Shown: positions 38,446 to 49,386, numbered from the stretch's first letter. The stretch: DNA of 64,000 nt from Polaribacter sp. Hel1_33_78 (GCF_900106075.1 NZ_LT629794.1:972001-1036000); one strand, 5' to 3'. Numbers and translations are program-made. Notes: generated from the letters alone by a model not told the origin.

Positions 38446-38961
38446 TTAGATTTTTTTCATCTGTTGTTTCATCATTTGCATTTGTTCTTTTAACATGCCA
38501 TGTTTGTCTAGTTTTTTAGCTTCTGCCATTAAATTAGTGGCTTCACGCTTACGTCTTTTCGTCATCGCGATTCCTGCTAATTGCAATTTTGCCATGGCCA
38601 AATCATGATTCATTGATAAACCTAATTTTACGGCTTTCCGTAAAAATTTTTCTGCTTGTGTTATGTTTGTTTGACTTAACATTATCCCTTGTAAATAGTT
38701 GTAATACCCTTGTTGCTTGGTGATCAAAGCAGTTTCTGGATTTTTGATGTAGCTTAACCATTTTTGAGTTCCTGGGAAATTTTGTTTACGCAATTGTAAA
38801 AACGCTAGTAAAATGAATTCATTTTTAAAATAAAATAAAACAAAAATTCCAGCTAATAATAAGATAGAAATTCCATTCAAAATATTTCCTTGGCTAAATT
38901 GGTAAACGGACCAAATTGTTATGAAACCAGCTAAAATTAATTTTATATTTTTATTAAACAT
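38446..38961 (-). CDS. Membrane protein with DUF2892-like start and TPR-like helices
   Basis: The protein of 171 residues starts with two hydrophobic helices (LILAGFITIWSVYQFSQG, then ISILLLAGIFVLFYF). A helical cytoplasmic part follows that resembles a short TPR-type repeat (AEKFLRKAVKLGLSMNHDLA) and a basic, methionine-rich tail (EQMQMMKQQMKKI). I do not recognise a function. It lies downstream of ccsBA on the same strand with a 99-base gap. A role at the membrane as a small scaffold is possible but unproven. Confidence 0.7.
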   Translation of the reverse strand: MFNKNIKLILAGFITIWSVYQFSQGNILNGISILLLAGIFVLFYFKNEFILLAFLQLRKQNFPGTQKWLSYIKNPETALITKQQGYYNYLQGIMLSQTNITQAEKFLRKAVKLGLSMNHDLAMAKLQLAGIAMTKRRKREATNLMAEAKKLDKHGMLKEQMQMMKQQMKKI

Positions 38962-39060
38962 GTGTAATTTTTCTTTTTTTGTTATCTCGAGCGAAATCGA
39001 GAAGTTGTTTGTTTTCTATTGAAAAGCAAAAATACATTTTTCTCTTAAAAATGTAATGAT

Positions 39061-42000
39061 TTACTTCTTGTAATATTTTTTGTACTTAAACCAAGAGAAT
39101 GTTCCTAGAATCGCTACAAACCCAATAGAATAATATACAGAGGTAGGAGTGATTACTTGATCTCCACTTGCATAAGAATGCAATCCAGATAAGTAAAAAT
39201 TCACTCCAAAATAGGTCATCATAATAGAGAAATAAGCAATGATGGTCCATAAATTAAAAGTATATCTTCCTCTTAAACCAGGGATTAAGCGCATGTGTAA
39301 AACAAAAGCATAAATCATAATAGAAATTAAGGCCCAGGTTTCTTTAGGATCCCATCCCCAATAACGTCCCCAGCTTTCATTGGCCCACATACCACCTAAA
39401 AAGTTTCCGATAGTTAACATAATTAAACCAACAGTAATAGCCATTTCATTAATAATGGTAATTTCTTTGATGTTCATGTCCATTTTCTTTTTGTTACTCT
39501 CTTTTGTAAATAAGATTAAAAAGAGCGAGAAAATTCCTAAAATCATTCCTAAAGTTAAAGGGCCATAACTTGCCACAATTATAGAAACATGCACTAATAA
39601 CCACCATGAATTTAATACCGGTTGCAAGTTGGCAATTTCTGGGTCTAACCAATTCTGACTTGCGAAAAATAAGATAATAGCAGTTACAAATGTTGTTGCC
39701 GTGATGGTTAATGCAGATTTTCTTCCTAAGAAAAAACCAAAAAGCATGGTAGTCCAAGCCACATAAATGATGGATTCGTAAGCATTGCTCCAAGGTGCGT
39801 TTCCACTAATGTACCATCTGCTAATTAACCCAGCAGTGTGCAATAGAAATAAGCCAATAACCAAGACAATTAAAAGTTTAACAGCACGATTAATCCATTT
39901 CTTGGTAACAAATATTTGTGCAATTACAAAACCTATTAAGAGTAAACTGGCCAAGCCATAATAGCGAACTAATTTGGTAAATACATTGTATTTATTGTAG
40001 ACAATTTCTAATTCAATTTTTTTATCTGAAGGATATACGGCAGCTCCGTATTTCTTCTGGTATTTTTTAATGCCATCTAAAATGTCATTTGCTTTGGAGT
40101 AATCATTTGTCTTTTTAGCAGTCTGCAATAATTGTACGTACAGCGGTAAAGATTTTTGCACAAAAACGGTATCTGCAGGCATAAAACCTTTTGTTGAAGT
40201 GGTTTCTGGTTGAGAAACCCATGTATTGTTTTCATCATTAGGAATTGGATAAATTTTTAAAATGCCACCTCCAATTGCATTGTATAATAATCCTAGACGT
40301 CTGTCAATTTTTATAAGGTCTTTTTCAAAATTATTTTTAATATTATTTTTTTGAGCTTCAGCAACCAGTTCTCTAATTTTATACTCACCTCTATCGGTGA
40401 AAAAATCAGATAGTCGCGCATATTTAGTACTATCAGCAATACCTAACTGCTTTCTAATTTTTGTGTTTTTTTTCTCTAAATAGATTGCAGGTACTTCATA
40501 CCAAAGTCTTGAGTTTTCAATAATTGATAGCAAAACCTGACTAGGTTCCATGCCATGTAAAGTTTCTGTCTGACTAACTTTTCTTACTAATTCTGAAGCA
40601 AAAGTGTGTGCAGGTTTCATACGACCTCCTGCATCTTGTATAACAAGTTTATTAAAGCTTTCTGCGTGCGCTAAAGAAACCAAATTTGCTTTTAAAATAG
40701 AATCTATTTGTTGGTCGCTGATTTTTTTAGAAGTATGACTTGTAGGTAGTTTACTTGCTTGAGATTGTTCAGTTTCGTGTTTATGATCTGGATCATCATG
40801 ATCATGATCATGATCTGTAGTTTGTGAAAAACTAATACCAGACAGAAATAACGCAACTACAACAGACATGGTTAATTTCTTTTTTCGGATCTTTTTTAGC
40901 GTATTTTTTAAATCATCAAAACGCGTATTTTTTGCAAAGAGAATACAGATTAAACCAATGTAGAGAAAAGAATACCCTAAATATGTAATAAAAGTTCCCC
41001 AAAAATCATGGTTAACAGATAAATGAGTTTGTTCTTTTTCACCAGACAAATCATAACTAGATTGAAAGAGTTTATACCCTTTATGATCTAAAATATGATT
41101 CATAAAAATGCGATAATCAAAACTTTCATCTGGCTCAATTACAGTAACTTCACTTGCATAAGATGCTGCACTTTCTGAACCGGGATATTTTTCTAACTGA
41201 AAGTCATTTAACTTAACGCTAAATGGAGTTTCTTTAATTTTAGCTCCGTACCACATTCTGAAATTTAAAGTATCAACCGTAAATTCTTTAAAATTATCAT
41301 TGTTAAATTTTCCTCCTGAAAGTTCGATTCTTTTGGTCTGGTCATTGCTTGAAATATCCAAAACTAAGACATCTAATTTTTTGTCATCTTTTGGTCCACT
41401 TATAGTTTTCATAGTTCCTTTTGTAGGATATTGAGGAACAACAAAAGGCAATCCAGTAACATTATAAAGAGAACGCAATTTAAAATCTTGAATACTATCT
41501 TTTATTAATTTTCCAGTTTGTCTGGTTGCCATCACTTGAAAATCACCATCGGATTTCGTTACAATTTTTAAAGAATCATTTCTTTTAAAAATATTTATAG
41601 AGGCATTATTATCTGGTGCTTCATATCCGACTAAAATATTGTGAATGTTCTGAACAGTCCCTGCTTTTATATAATGTTCATGTCTATTTCCGCTTGAGGA
41701 TTCAACTAAAAATAAATGTTCAACACCATTTTCATCTTGCACTAATTTTTTCTCCGCCCAAGGAATATATTTTACCAAATCAATGCTATATTCTTTTTCT
41801 CTAAAGTCATCTGAAAAAGACCAAGAATTAGAGCCCCAAGCGGATAATAAAATGGGCTTATGAATTTTTTTTTGTTCTTTATTATTATCAACAATTACAT
41901 TGACAAAGGTAGTTTCTGATAAAAATTGATTGGTAGTTTCTCCTTCATTAATTAGCATAATGCCTTCGTAACCTATATATCTGGTTACAGCGGCACCAAT

Positions 42001-42267
42001 AATGATGAATAAAAAAGAGAGATGAAACATTAAAACGGCCCATTTCTCTTTGTTATACAATCTATATCTAAAAATATTTCCAAAAAAGTTAATGATAAAA
42101 AACACCATAATAGCTTCAAACCACCAAGCATTGTAAACTAGCGCTTTAGACGTTTGTGTTCCAAAATCATTTTCTATAAAAGTGGCAATCCCCATTGCTG
42201 TGGCAAAAAGAATAAATAATATTGCCGTTAAACGTGTAGAATAGAGGAAATTAAAAATGTTTTTCAT
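39061..42267 (-). CDS. ccsA: Fused cytochrome c biogenesis protein CcsBA (ResB-ResC)
   Basis: This System II cytochrome c synthetase of 1068 residues exports haem and attaches it to CXXCH apocytochromes. The N-terminal half is ResB/Ccs1-like (FLYSTRLTAILFILFATAMG, then VLMFHLSFLFIIIGAAVTRY). The C-terminal half is CcsA with the tryptophan-rich haem motif WGRYWGWDPKETWALI near residue 970. Between them lies a long periplasmic domain with an Asp/His-rich stretch (DHDHDHDDPDHKHE) near residues 483-500, shortly after a hydrophobic segment ending SGISFSQ. The fused layout is common in Bacteroidota. The histidine cluster is unusual enough to note. Confidence 0.95.
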   Translation of the reverse strand: MKNIFNFLYSTRLTAILFILFATAMGIATFIENDFGTQTSKALVYNAWWFEAIMVFFIINFFGNIFRYRLYNKEKWAVLMFHLSFLFIIIGAAVTRYIGYEGIMLINEGETTNQFLSETTFVNVIVDNNKEQKKIHKPILLSAWGSNSWSFSDDFREKEYSIDLVKYIPWAEKKLVQDENGVEHLFLVESSSGNRHEHYIKAGTVQNIHNILVGYEAPDNNASINIFKRNDSLKIVTKSDGDFQVMATRQTGKLIKDSIQDFKLRSLYNVTGLPFVVPQYPTKGTMKTISGPKDDKKLDVLVLDISSNDQTKRIELSGGKFNNDNFKEFTVDTLNFRMWYGAKIKETPFSVKLNDFQLEKYPGSESAASYASEVTVIEPDESFDYRIFMNHILDHKGYKLFQSSYDLSGEKEQTHLSVNHDFWGTFITYLGYSFLYIGLICILFAKNTRFDDLKNTLKKIRKKKLTMSVVVALFLSGISFSQTTDHDHDHDDPDHKHETEQSQASKLPTSHTSKKISDQQIDSILKANLVSLAHAESFNKLVIQDAGGRMKPAHTFASELVRKVSQTETLHGMEPSQVLLSIIENSRLWYEVPAIYLEKKNTKIRKQLGIADSTKYARLSDFFTDRGEYKIRELVAEAQKNNIKNNFEKDLIKIDRRLGLLYNAIGGGILKIYPIPNDENNTWVSQPETTSTKGFMPADTVFVQKSLPLYVQLLQTAKKTNDYSKANDILDGIKKYQKKYGAAVYPSDKKIELEIVYNKYNVFTKLVRYYGLASLLLIGFVIAQIFVTKKWINRAVKLLIVLVIGLFLLHTAGLISRWYISGNAPWSNAYESIIYVAWTTMLFGFFLGRKSALTITATTFVTAIILFFASQNWLDPEIANLQPVLNSWWLLVHVSIIVASYGPLTLGMILGIFSLFLILFTKESNKKKMDMNIKEITIINEMAITVGLIMLTIGNFLGGMWANESWGRYWGWDPKETWALISIMIYAFVLHMRLIPGLRGRYTFNLWTIIAYFSIMMTYFGVNFYLSGLHSYASGDQVITPTSVYYSIGFVAILGTFSWFKYKKYYKK

Positions 42268-42337
42268 CCGAATTAATTGCTTTTAAAAGTCTTGCAAATT
42301 TAAGGATAAATCATTAATTATAAGATTGTTTTAAATG

Positions 42338-42367
42338 TTAAAAGTTGAGATTTCTCTCAACTTTTAA
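42338..42367 (-). terminator. Hairpin terminator after the M20 amidohydrolase gene
   Basis: A 13-bp perfect stem with core AAAAGTTGAGA / TCTCAACTTTT and a four-base loop, starting three bases after the stop codon of the - strand gene. The flanking A/T runs support termination on this strand. Confidence 0.82.
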
Positions 42368-42370
42368 TAA

Positions 42371-43807
42371 TTATTTTTTATTTGGAATTGGAGGTGGTCC
42401 ATCAGGTACAATTGCCTTATAAACCGCATCCCCTTTTCTTTTTTTGTATTCATCTTTTACTTTCGTAACCAACTTAGGGTTTTCAAATAAATCGAGCATG
42501 GTCATAGACATTGCTTTAGAAGCATAAATCATTCCTTTATGGCCAATACTCATTCCGCCGCAAGCCACAACAGCCCAGGAATGCCATGGAGTATCTTTAG
42601 GTGCAGTAGTTACACCAAGATTAATATTAGCAACATTCCAACTTACATCTCCTACATCTGTTGAACCACCGCCTGGGTGCTCTCTCGTTTCTTCTAAGGG
42701 GTTTATCTTACTATCCATTCCAAGTTGCTCTTTTCCAGTAACTTCTTGAATTTTTTTACCAAAAGAAATTTCATCATTGGTATAAGTAATCGGACCTAAG
42801 AGTTCTAAATTATTTTGCATAATTTCTCCTCCAGATCTATTTACAAGAACTTCATATATTCCAGAAATCAAAGATACTTTATACTCTACATTCGCTAAAA
42901 TTGCTGCTCCTTCAGCCATTTCAACTGCTCGTTTGTATACAGGCATCATTCCAGAACGCTTTGTGTCTCTCACTCGCATCCATAATCTGGAATAGTCTGG
43001 AACTACATTTACAACTTGCCCTCCGTCTTGAATATGATAATGCATTCTTACCGTGGGTCTAACATGCTCTCTATAATAATTGATCCCTGCCGTATATAAT
43101 TCTAAAGCATCAGAAGCACTTCTACCGTTCCAAGGATCTGCAGATGCATGAGCAGCTTGACCAAAAAACTCTATCTTAAAGTCTACTAAAGCTAACGAAC
43201 TTTGCACATCTGCTTGAATAGATGCAGAAGGGTGCCAACTGATATTTACATCAACATCATCCCATAAACCGGCCTTAACCATCCAAATCTTACCAAAGAA
43301 TTTTTCTTCTGATGGAGTTCCGAAAAATTTAATTGTTCCTTTAATTTTACCTTGTTCAATGAGTTCTTTTATTGCAATGGCAGCTCCTAAACTTCCAGAA
43401 CCAAATAAATTATGACCACAGCCATGTCCATTTCCCTTTTCAATTAAAGGGTCTTTGGTAGGTTTTGCTTTTTGAGATATTCCTGGTAAGGCATCAAACT
43501 CTCCTAAAACACTAATTACGGGACTTCCGCTTCCGTAAGTTGCTACAAAAGCAGTAGGCATTCCTGCAACACCTTTTTCTACACTAAATCCATTTTTTTC
43601 AGCGTAGTCAGAAAGAATTTTTGATGATTGTGTTTCTTCAAAAGCAGTTTCAGCTAATTCCCAAATTGAATCGCTAATTTCGATAAGGTTCTGTTTATGT
43701 TTTTCTATAGACTTGATCAATTGTTTTTTATTTTTTGACAACTTTTGACCTTGCACAAATGGAATTGTAAAGGATAGAAGTAAAAAAAAGATGATATATT
43801 TTCTCAT
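42371..43807 (-). CDS. Secreted M20-family amidohydrolase (AbgB-like)
   Basis: This metallopeptidase-fold amidohydrolase of 478 residues has a signal peptide (IIFFLLLSFTIPFVQGQ), so it acts in the periplasm or outside. The metal-ligand blocks are GHGCGHNLFGSGSLGAAIA, ISWHPSASIQAD and EHPGGGSTDVGDVSW, as in p-aminobenzoyl-glutamate hydrolase subunit B. Closely similar secreted proteins are common in marine Bacteroidota. The substrate is probably an N-acyl amino acid or peptide, which cannot be specified. It is monocistronic, with a terminator right behind it. Confidence 0.87.
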   Translation of the reverse strand: MRKYIIFFLLLSFTIPFVQGQKLSKNKKQLIKSIEKHKQNLIEISDSIWELAETAFEETQSSKILSDYAEKNGFSVEKGVAGMPTAFVATYGSGSPVISVLGEFDALPGISQKAKPTKDPLIEKGNGHGCGHNLFGSGSLGAAIAIKELIEQGKIKGTIKFFGTPSEEKFFGKIWMVKAGLWDDVDVNISWHPSASIQADVQSSLALVDFKIEFFGQAAHASADPWNGRSASDALELYTAGINYYREHVRPTVRMHYHIQDGGQVVNVVPDYSRLWMRVRDTKRSGMMPVYKRAVEMAEGAAILANVEYKVSLISGIYEVLVNRSGGEIMQNNLELLGPITYTNDEISFGKKIQEVTGKEQLGMDSKINPLEETREHPGGGSTDVGDVSWNVANINLGVTTAPKDTPWHSWAVVACGGMSIGHKGMIYASKAMSMTMLDLFENPKLVTKVKDEYKKRKGDAVYKAIVPDGPPPIPNKK

Positions 43808-43975
43808 AATTAAATTGGTTTCTTCAAATATACAAAAACTTGACTTAGAGATAACGATACCAATATGGAGTGTAGAAAAAAAAATTTACGAAAATTTTAG
43901 TGTTGGTCTGAACATAAAAAAAACACAAATTGTTCTAATCCAAAAGCAAAGCTTTTATCTTATATGCATTTGAAA

Positions 43976-43995
43976 CTTCATTTTTTAAAATGAAG
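43976..43995 (-). terminator. Possible weak terminator after the PLD-type gene
   Basis: CTTCATTTT and its complement AAAATGAAG lie only two bases apart; a real loop would leave about 6-7 bp. It is 19 bases past the stop of the - strand gene and lacks a good T-tract. Confidence 0.4.
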
Positions 43996-44013
43996 ATCTA
44001 TTATAAAATGAAA

Positions 44014-45552
44014 TTAGAGTATTTTTTTAGGAATCACTTTTCTTGTCCAAGTTTTAAACCGTTTGTATTTTCCTACTTTAGAATCAGGATTAAACGTTGC
44101 GGTGGTTTCCCATGAATTTTCTGGTTTAAATTCTTCTTCCATACCTTTTAAAACTCCTTTTGTAACTTTTTCAGAATCAACAATAACAATACATTCTGTA
44201 TTTAAATTAGCACTTCTTGGATCTAAATTAAAAGTACCAATTACGGTGGTTTTACCATCAATAACCATTGATTTTGCATGCAAACCGAAAATCGGTTTGT
44301 GTTTTAGTTTTACTTGTAATTCTCCAGTCATTATTCGAGTTCGCTCTGCTGCATCTGGTCTAAACTCAAAAATTCGAACCCCAGTATCTAGTAATTTTTG
44401 TCTATCCGATTGATAGCTACTAAAAGCCTCTACATTATCTGTGGATGCCAAACTATTGGTTAAAATTCTAATTTTAACTCCACGATCTGTTGCATCCTTA
44501 AATAGATTTTGACTTAATTCTGTGGTGATTAAATAAGGGGTTTGAATTTCTATGGATGATTTTGCGTTTTTCACTAAATTAAGCAGCGCTGATGTAGAAT
44601 TTCCGCCACCTGTAAAGCTTTCTGTTTGATTATTTTTACCTGGTATATCAGAAATGAATTCTACATTATCCAACCAAACAAGACCACCAGAATTTTTAAT
44701 ATTAGAAAATGCTTTCGGTAAATTTTTTATTCGGTCTCTTATTTGCGGCCAAAAATTCTCTGGGTTGCAAGCATATTCATGAAGATTTTTAAAAGGATTT
44801 TCTAAAGTGCTATTTTTTAGCTTGTCTTTAATAACTATTCCTGCATCTGCACTCAATGGACTATTCCAAAATGCATTGAAAGATTTTTTCACTTCACCAG
44901 ATTCTTTTCCAATCAAAAGAATATCTCTGTCTCGAAAATTGTATTCATGGTCATAATCAAAGTATTCATCTGCAATGTTTCTTCCACCAGTAATAACAAC
45001 TTTGTCATCAACAATAAAGGTTTTATTGTGCATTCGTTGATTAGCAGACTTAAAATCAGTTGTGAATTTCCCTAATTTTTGAAATATGTTTTTCCCTAAA
45101 TTAACTCCAGGATTGTAAATTTTTACTGAAATATTTTTATGAGAACTGAACAGTAAGATATCTTCTGCGTCCGCGTCTACCATAATATCATCGACAATAA
45201 TTCTTATTTTTACTCCACGATCAGCAGCTTTTACCAAATAATCACAGGCAATAAGACCTACATTATCGGTAGAAAAAATAAAGTATTGAATGTCAATCGT
45301 TTTTTCTGCATATTCAGTTAACCAAGCTCTTGCTACCATAGAGCCACTGCCATCTTCCAAAACATAAACACCCGTTTTGTTTTTCATTAGGTCAGATACA
45401 TCTTCTAACTCTTTAGTGAGAGTGGTGGTCTCATTTCGGTGAATACTAGAACAGAAATCTGTTTCTAATAAAGGTGGTTTTTTTTCAGAACAAGATATAA
45501 ATACCAAAAATGCAAGGATATAGATTTCTTTAATTTTAAAAATAGTATTCAT
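44014..45552 (-). CDS. Phospholipase D-family lipoprotein (cardiolipin synthase-like)
   Basis: This is a two-domain PLD superfamily protein of 512 residues with a lipoprotein signal (lipobox FISC). The two HKD motifs are HNKTFIVDDKVVITGG and HAKSMVIDGKTTVIGTFN, the second followed by LDPRSANLNTE. The arrangement resembles ClsC-type cardiolipin synthases more than nucleases. Its lipid anchor suggests work at the periplasmic face of the inner or outer membrane. It is a single gene with non-coding gaps on either side. Phosphatidyl transfer is the most likely reaction, but hydrolysis cannot be excluded. Confidence 0.85.
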   Translation of the reverse strand: MNTIFKIKEIYILAFLVFISCSEKKPPLLETDFCSSIHRNETTTLTKELEDVSDLMKNKTGVYVLEDGSGSMVARAWLTEYAEKTIDIQYFIFSTDNVGLIACDYLVKAADRGVKIRIIVDDIMVDADAEDILLFSSHKNISVKIYNPGVNLGKNIFQKLGKFTTDFKSANQRMHNKTFIVDDKVVITGGRNIADEYFDYDHEYNFRDRDILLIGKESGEVKKSFNAFWNSPLSADAGIVIKDKLKNSTLENPFKNLHEYACNPENFWPQIRDRIKNLPKAFSNIKNSGGLVWLDNVEFISDIPGKNNQTESFTGGGNSTSALLNLVKNAKSSIEIQTPYLITTELSQNLFKDATDRGVKIRILTNSLASTDNVEAFSSYQSDRQKLLDTGVRIFEFRPDAAERTRIMTGELQVKLKHKPIFGLHAKSMVIDGKTTVIGTFNLDPRSANLNTECIVIVDSEKVTKGVLKGMEEEFKPENSWETTATFNPDSKVGKYKRFKTWTRKVIPKKIL

Positions 45553-45651
45553 TGTAAGTGTTTATTTAAAGATTATGTTCCTTATCTATTCTTGAATCTG
45601 GCTAAAATTCAAGCTATTTTATGCTTTGTATTGGTAAAAATGTAATTTTTT

Positions 45652-47718
45652 TTATTCTTCAGCAATACTATCAATTAAAATAGTGATTAAATCAATAGCA
45701 GCTTGCGCGATTTTCGTTCCTGGACCAAAAACACCAACTGCTCCGGCATCAAATAAAAATTGGTAATCTTGAGCAGGAATTACCCCGCCAACAATCACCA
45801 TAATATCTTCACGTCCATGTTTTTTGAGTTCTGCAAGAACTTGAGGAACTAATGTTTTATGACCTGCTGCTAAAGAAGAAATGCCTAAAATATGCACATC
45901 ATTCTCAACGGCTTGTTTGGTTGCTTCTTTTGGCGTTTGAAACAAAGGGCCAATATCCACATCAAAACCTAAATCGGCATAACCCGTTGCAACAACTTTG
46001 GCACCTCTATCATGTCCATCTTGACCTAATTTGGCGATCATAATTCTAGGACGTCTTCCTTCTAAATCAGCAAATTGATCTGCTAATTTAGAGGCCTTTT
46101 TAAAGAGTTTATCGTCTTTTATTTCTTTACTATACACACCAGATATGGTTTTTGTAACTGCTTTATGTCTGCCGAAAACAACTTCTAAAGCGTCAGATAT
46201 TTCGCCTAAAGTAGCTCTTTTTTTTGCTGCTATTACCGCTAAACCTAATAAATTTTCTTCACCTGATTTTGCAGCATTGGTTAAATTTACTAAACATTTT
46301 TCAACTTCATTGCTATTTCTGTCTGCTTTTAACTTGTTTAACCTTTCAATTTGAGATTTACGAACTGCTTCATTATCCACTTCTAATATATGTAAAGGAT
46401 CTTCTGTTTTAAGTTGATATTTGTTGACACCGACAATTACGTCATTACCACTATCAATTCTTGCTTGTTTTTTTGCTGCAGCTTCCTCAATACGTAATTT
46501 AGGAATTCCTTTTTCAATGGCTTTGGTCATGCCTCCTAGACTTTCAACCTCTTTGATTAAGTTCCATGCTTTGTCTACAATTTCTGCAGTCAGTTGTTCA
46601 ACATGATAACTTCCGGCCCAAGGATCAACTGTTTTTGTAATATGTGTTTCTTGTTGCAGGAATATTTGTGTGTTTCTGGCAATCCTTGCCGAAAAGTCGG
46701 TGGGTAAAGCGATGGCTTCATCCAAGGCATTTGTGTGTAAACTTTGCGTACCACCAAAAACGGCAGCCATAGCTTCTATGGTTGTTCTAGCGACATTATT
46801 AAAAGGATCTTGTTCTGTTAACGACCAACCACTAGTCTGACAGTGTGTTCTCAAAGCTAACGATTTCTGATTCTTTGGATTGAACTGTTTTACTATTTTT
46901 GCCCACAACATTCTTGCTGCTCTTAGTTTTGCGATTTCTGTAAAATGATCCATACCAATTGCCCAAAAGAAAGATAATCTTGGAGCAAAAGAATCAATAT
47001 CCATGCCTGCTTCAATTCCTTTTTTGATATATTCTAATCCATCAGCTAAGGTATATGCTAATTCTATTTCAGCAGTGGCGCCAGCTTCCTGCATATGATA
47101 ACCAGAGATAGAGATGGAGTTGTATTTTGGCATATTATTGCTGGTATACTTAAAAATATCAGCAATAATTTTCATAGATGGAGAAGGTGGGTATATGTAT
47201 GTGTTTCTAACCATAAACTCCTTTAAAATATCATTTTGAATGGTTCCAGAAAGTTGTTCAGGTGCAACTCCTTGCTCTTCTGCGGCAACAATATAAAAAG
47301 CTAAAATGGGCAAAACTGCACCATTCATGGTCATAGAAACTGACATTTTATCCAGAGGAATTTGATCGAATAAAACCTTCATATCTTCCACAGAATCTAT
47401 GGCAACTCCGGCTTTACCAACATCTCCTTGCACGCGTTCATGATCAGAATCATAACCTCTATGTGTTGCCAAATCAAAGGCAACAGACAGTCCTTTTTGA
47501 CCTGCTTCTAAATTTCTTCTATAAAAAGCATTGCTTTCCTCGGCAGTAGAAAATCCAGCATACTGCCTAATTGTCCATGGTCTTCTTACATACATCGTGG
47601 AGTAAGGGCCCCTTAAGTTTGGTGCAATTCCTGCAACAAAATCTTCATGTTTGAAATTTTGTAGGGGTTCTGATATAGAACTTTTTAGTTTGATATGTTC
47701 AACCGGTTTTCTAGGCAT
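45652..47718 (-). CDS. mutB: Methylmalonyl-CoA mutase, large (B12-binding) subunit
   Basis: This adenosylcobalamin enzyme of 688 residues interconverts succinyl-CoA and (R)-methylmalonyl-CoA. The substrate-binding TIM-barrel part has [29 protein letters not shown] and [14 protein letters not shown]. The C-terminal cobalamin domain has the DxHxxG motif in [11 protein letters not shown], with His569 as the cobalt ligand. It overlaps the small-subunit gene by 8 bases. The two subunits form the heterodimer used in propionate metabolism. Confidence 0.97.
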   Translation of the reverse strand: MPRKPVEHIKLKSSISEPLQNFKHEDFVAGIAPNLRGPYSTMYVRRPWTIRQYAGFSTAEESNAFYRRNLEAGQKGLSVAFDLATHRGYDSDHERVQGDVGKAGVAIDSVEDMKVLFDQIPLDKMSVSMTMNGAVLPILAFYIVAAEEQGVAPEQLSGTIQNDILKEFMVRNTYIYPPSPSMKIIADIFKYTSNNMPKYNSISISGYHMQEAGATAEIELAYTLADGLEYIKKGIEAGMDIDSFAPRLSFFWAIGMDHFTEIAKLRAARMLWAKIVKQFNPKNQKSLALRTHCQTSGWSLTEQDPFNNVARTTIEAMAAVFGGTQSLHTNALDEAIALPTDFSARIARNTQIFLQQETHITKTVDPWAGSYHVEQLTAEIVDKAWNLIKEVESLGGMTKAIEKGIPKLRIEEAAAKKQARIDSGNDVIVGVNKYQLKTEDPLHILEVDNEAVRKSQIERLNKLKADRNSNEVEKCLVNLTNAAKSGEENLLGLAVIAAKKRATLGEISDALEVVFGRHKAVTKTISGVYSKEIKDDKLFKKASKLADQFADLEGRRPRIMIAKLGQDGHDRGAKVVATGYADLGFDVDIGPLFQTPKEATKQAVENDVHILGISSLAAGHKTLVPQVLAELKKHGREDIMVIVGGVIPAQDYQFLFDAGAVGVFGPGTKIAQAAIDLITILIDSIAEE

Positions 47719-49066
47719 TTTCTTGGGATAACCTTTCTTTTTCTTGATTTTCAGAAAGACGTTTTCTGTTAATTGGTATCAGTAATGTTTTTATATTTCG
47801 TTGTTTTACAAAGGGGTATAATTCTAAATCAGATTTCATTTGATCATTTTTATTCTGCAGTAGGTTTGTACCCAATAAAACAATATTTTTATTTTTAAAA
47901 TTATCTTCTTCTTTTAAAGCACTTTCGTTTATTTTCTTTTGAATGATTCCGGCTTTTAATTGATGTAAAAACCCACCTGCTTTTTCTATTTGTTTAAAAA
48001 GAGTTAGTGCATTTTCTGCTAATTGTTGTGTAATCGCTTCGATATAATAAGCGCCATCAGCAAATTTTTGTGCTTCTTGTAAATAACTTTCCTGTTGTAA
48101 AATCAGAAGTTGATTCCTCGCAATTCGTTCGCCAAATTCATTTGATTTATGATAAATAGCATCATACGAAACATTAGAAATTGTATTTGACCCGCCTAAA
48201 ATTCCGCTCATAGATTCAGAGGTAGTACGTAACATATTTACGTTATAATCATACAATGTCTTGTTGCGCAAACTTGGTTGTGAAAAAATATGAGTTTCAT
48301 TATTTTTTATATCATATTCATTTAAGAGTGTTTCCCATAAAATTCTAAAAGCTCTTAATTTTGCAATTTCAAAAAAATAGTTACTTCCCGCAGAAAATGT
48401 AAAATGAACTTTAGGACCAATATCCTTACCAAAATAATTTAAATATTCATTGGCATGCGCAAGTGTGTATGCTAGTTGTTGGGTAATTGTTGCTCCTGCA
48501 TTTTGATATAAATCACCAGAAACTGATATACAATTTTCGGCAGAATGAACAATGGTTTCTAGCTTTTTATAATCACCTTTTAAACTGACAAACCAATTAC
48601 CGCTTTCAGCTAAATTACCAATGATATCCGTTTGGAAAAAACAGTTTTCTGAATTGCAAAAATTAGAGAGCTCTATTTGAAAATCAGCATCTAAAAAAGT
48701 AAATTGAAAATAAGTTGTTGTCGAATTTAAATTGACATTATTTAAAACTTTGTGATAATCAAACTTTTTTGAAGCTTTAAATTGAATCGCATTTGCGCCT
48801 CGCTTCAAAGCATCCAAAGCTAAAGAGTTTGCTATTTTTTCGTTATCAATAAAAATAGTTTGACAAATATTGAAACCTTTTTCTGGTAAGTTTATTTGTG
48901 TGTTTGTTCTGTCTTCTTTGGTATAAAAAGGTTTTACAATAATACCTTCATCAGTTTTCCACAGTAGGGTTTTATTATAATCTTCGCCTTTTAAGTCTAC
49001 TTGAATTTTTTGTTTCCATGCAGCAGCAGATATTGGTTCAAACTCATCAAATAGAAAAGTACTCAT
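47711..49066 (-). CDS. mutA: Methylmalonyl-CoA mutase, small subunit
   Basis: This catalytically silent partner has 451 residues. The fold of the large subunit is recognisable ([56 protein letters not shown]). The vestigial C-terminal cobalamin domain of actinobacterial MutA, which makes that protein over 600 residues, is almost absent: after the barrel only a charged tail of roughly 70 residues remains. It lies immediately upstream of the large-subunit gene and downstream of the FtsB/DivIC-like gene, with overlaps on both sides. Confidence 0.93.
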   Translation of the reverse strand: MSTFLFDEFEPISAAAWKQKIQVDLKGEDYNKTLLWKTDEGIIVKPFYTKEDRTNTQINLPEKGFNICQTIFIDNEKIANSLALDALKRGANAIQFKASKKFDYHKVLNNVNLNSTTTYFQFTFLDADFQIELSNFCNSENCFFQTDIIGNLAESGNWFVSLKGDYKKLETIVHSAENCISVSGDLYQNAGATITQQLAYTLAHANEYLNYFGKDIGPKVHFTFSAGSNYFFEIAKLRAFRILWETLLNEYDIKNNETHIFSQPSLRNKTLYDYNVNMLRTTSESMSGILGGSNTISNVSYDAIYHKSNEFGERIARNQLLILQQESYLQEAQKFADGAYYIEAITQQLAENALTLFKQIEKAGGFLHQLKAGIIQKKINESALKEEDNFKNKNIVLLGTNLLQNKNDQMKSDLELYPFVKQRNIKTLLIPINRKRLSENQEKERLSQENA

Positions 49067-49386
49067 TATTTTTTTATAGTGTCAAATTCAATAATATAGA
49101 TATCTTCGTTTTCTTTTTTCATTAAATATTTTTCTCTAGCAAAACGCTCTAATTCCAAAGAATCTTCTAGCTTTTTTATAGTCTCTTTGTCTTTTGAGAT
49201 TTTACCCTCGTAAAATGAAATCGTACTTTCTAAGTCTTTAATTTCTTTGTCAAATTTTCGGTGAATAAAATAGGAGTTTTCATCAAAAAAAAGCATCCAG
49301 ATAATAAACGGTATTAAAATAACTACAAAAATATTTGTAAGAATTTTAAAGATAGGACTTTTTTTTAAGCGTTGAAAAAAACTCAT
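49066..49386 (-). CDS. FtsB/DivIC-like septum formation initiator
   Basis: This small bitopic membrane protein of 106 residues has a short cytoplasmic start, one helix (FKILTNIFVVILIPFIIWML) and a periplasmic coiled coil (DKEIKDLESTISFYEGKI, KETIKKLEDSLELERFA). The REKYLMKKENEDIYIIEF end is typical of FtsB/DivIC proteins of the division machinery. It abuts the uridine kinase gene with no gap and overlaps the mutA start by one base, so four genes are probably one transcript. This link of division, salvage and propionate genes looks like simple operon packing. Confidence 0.88.
   Translation of the reverse strand: MSFFQRLKKSPIFKILTNIFVVILIPFIIWMLFFDENSYFIHRKFDKEIKDLESTISFYEGKISKDKETIKKLEDSLELERFAREKYLMKKENEDIYIIEFDTIKK

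Noticed and set aside
40796..40822. Short ATCATG repeats considered as a CRISPR-like or regulatory repeat
   Set aside because: They are in-frame codons for the Asp/His-rich stretch of CcsBA.
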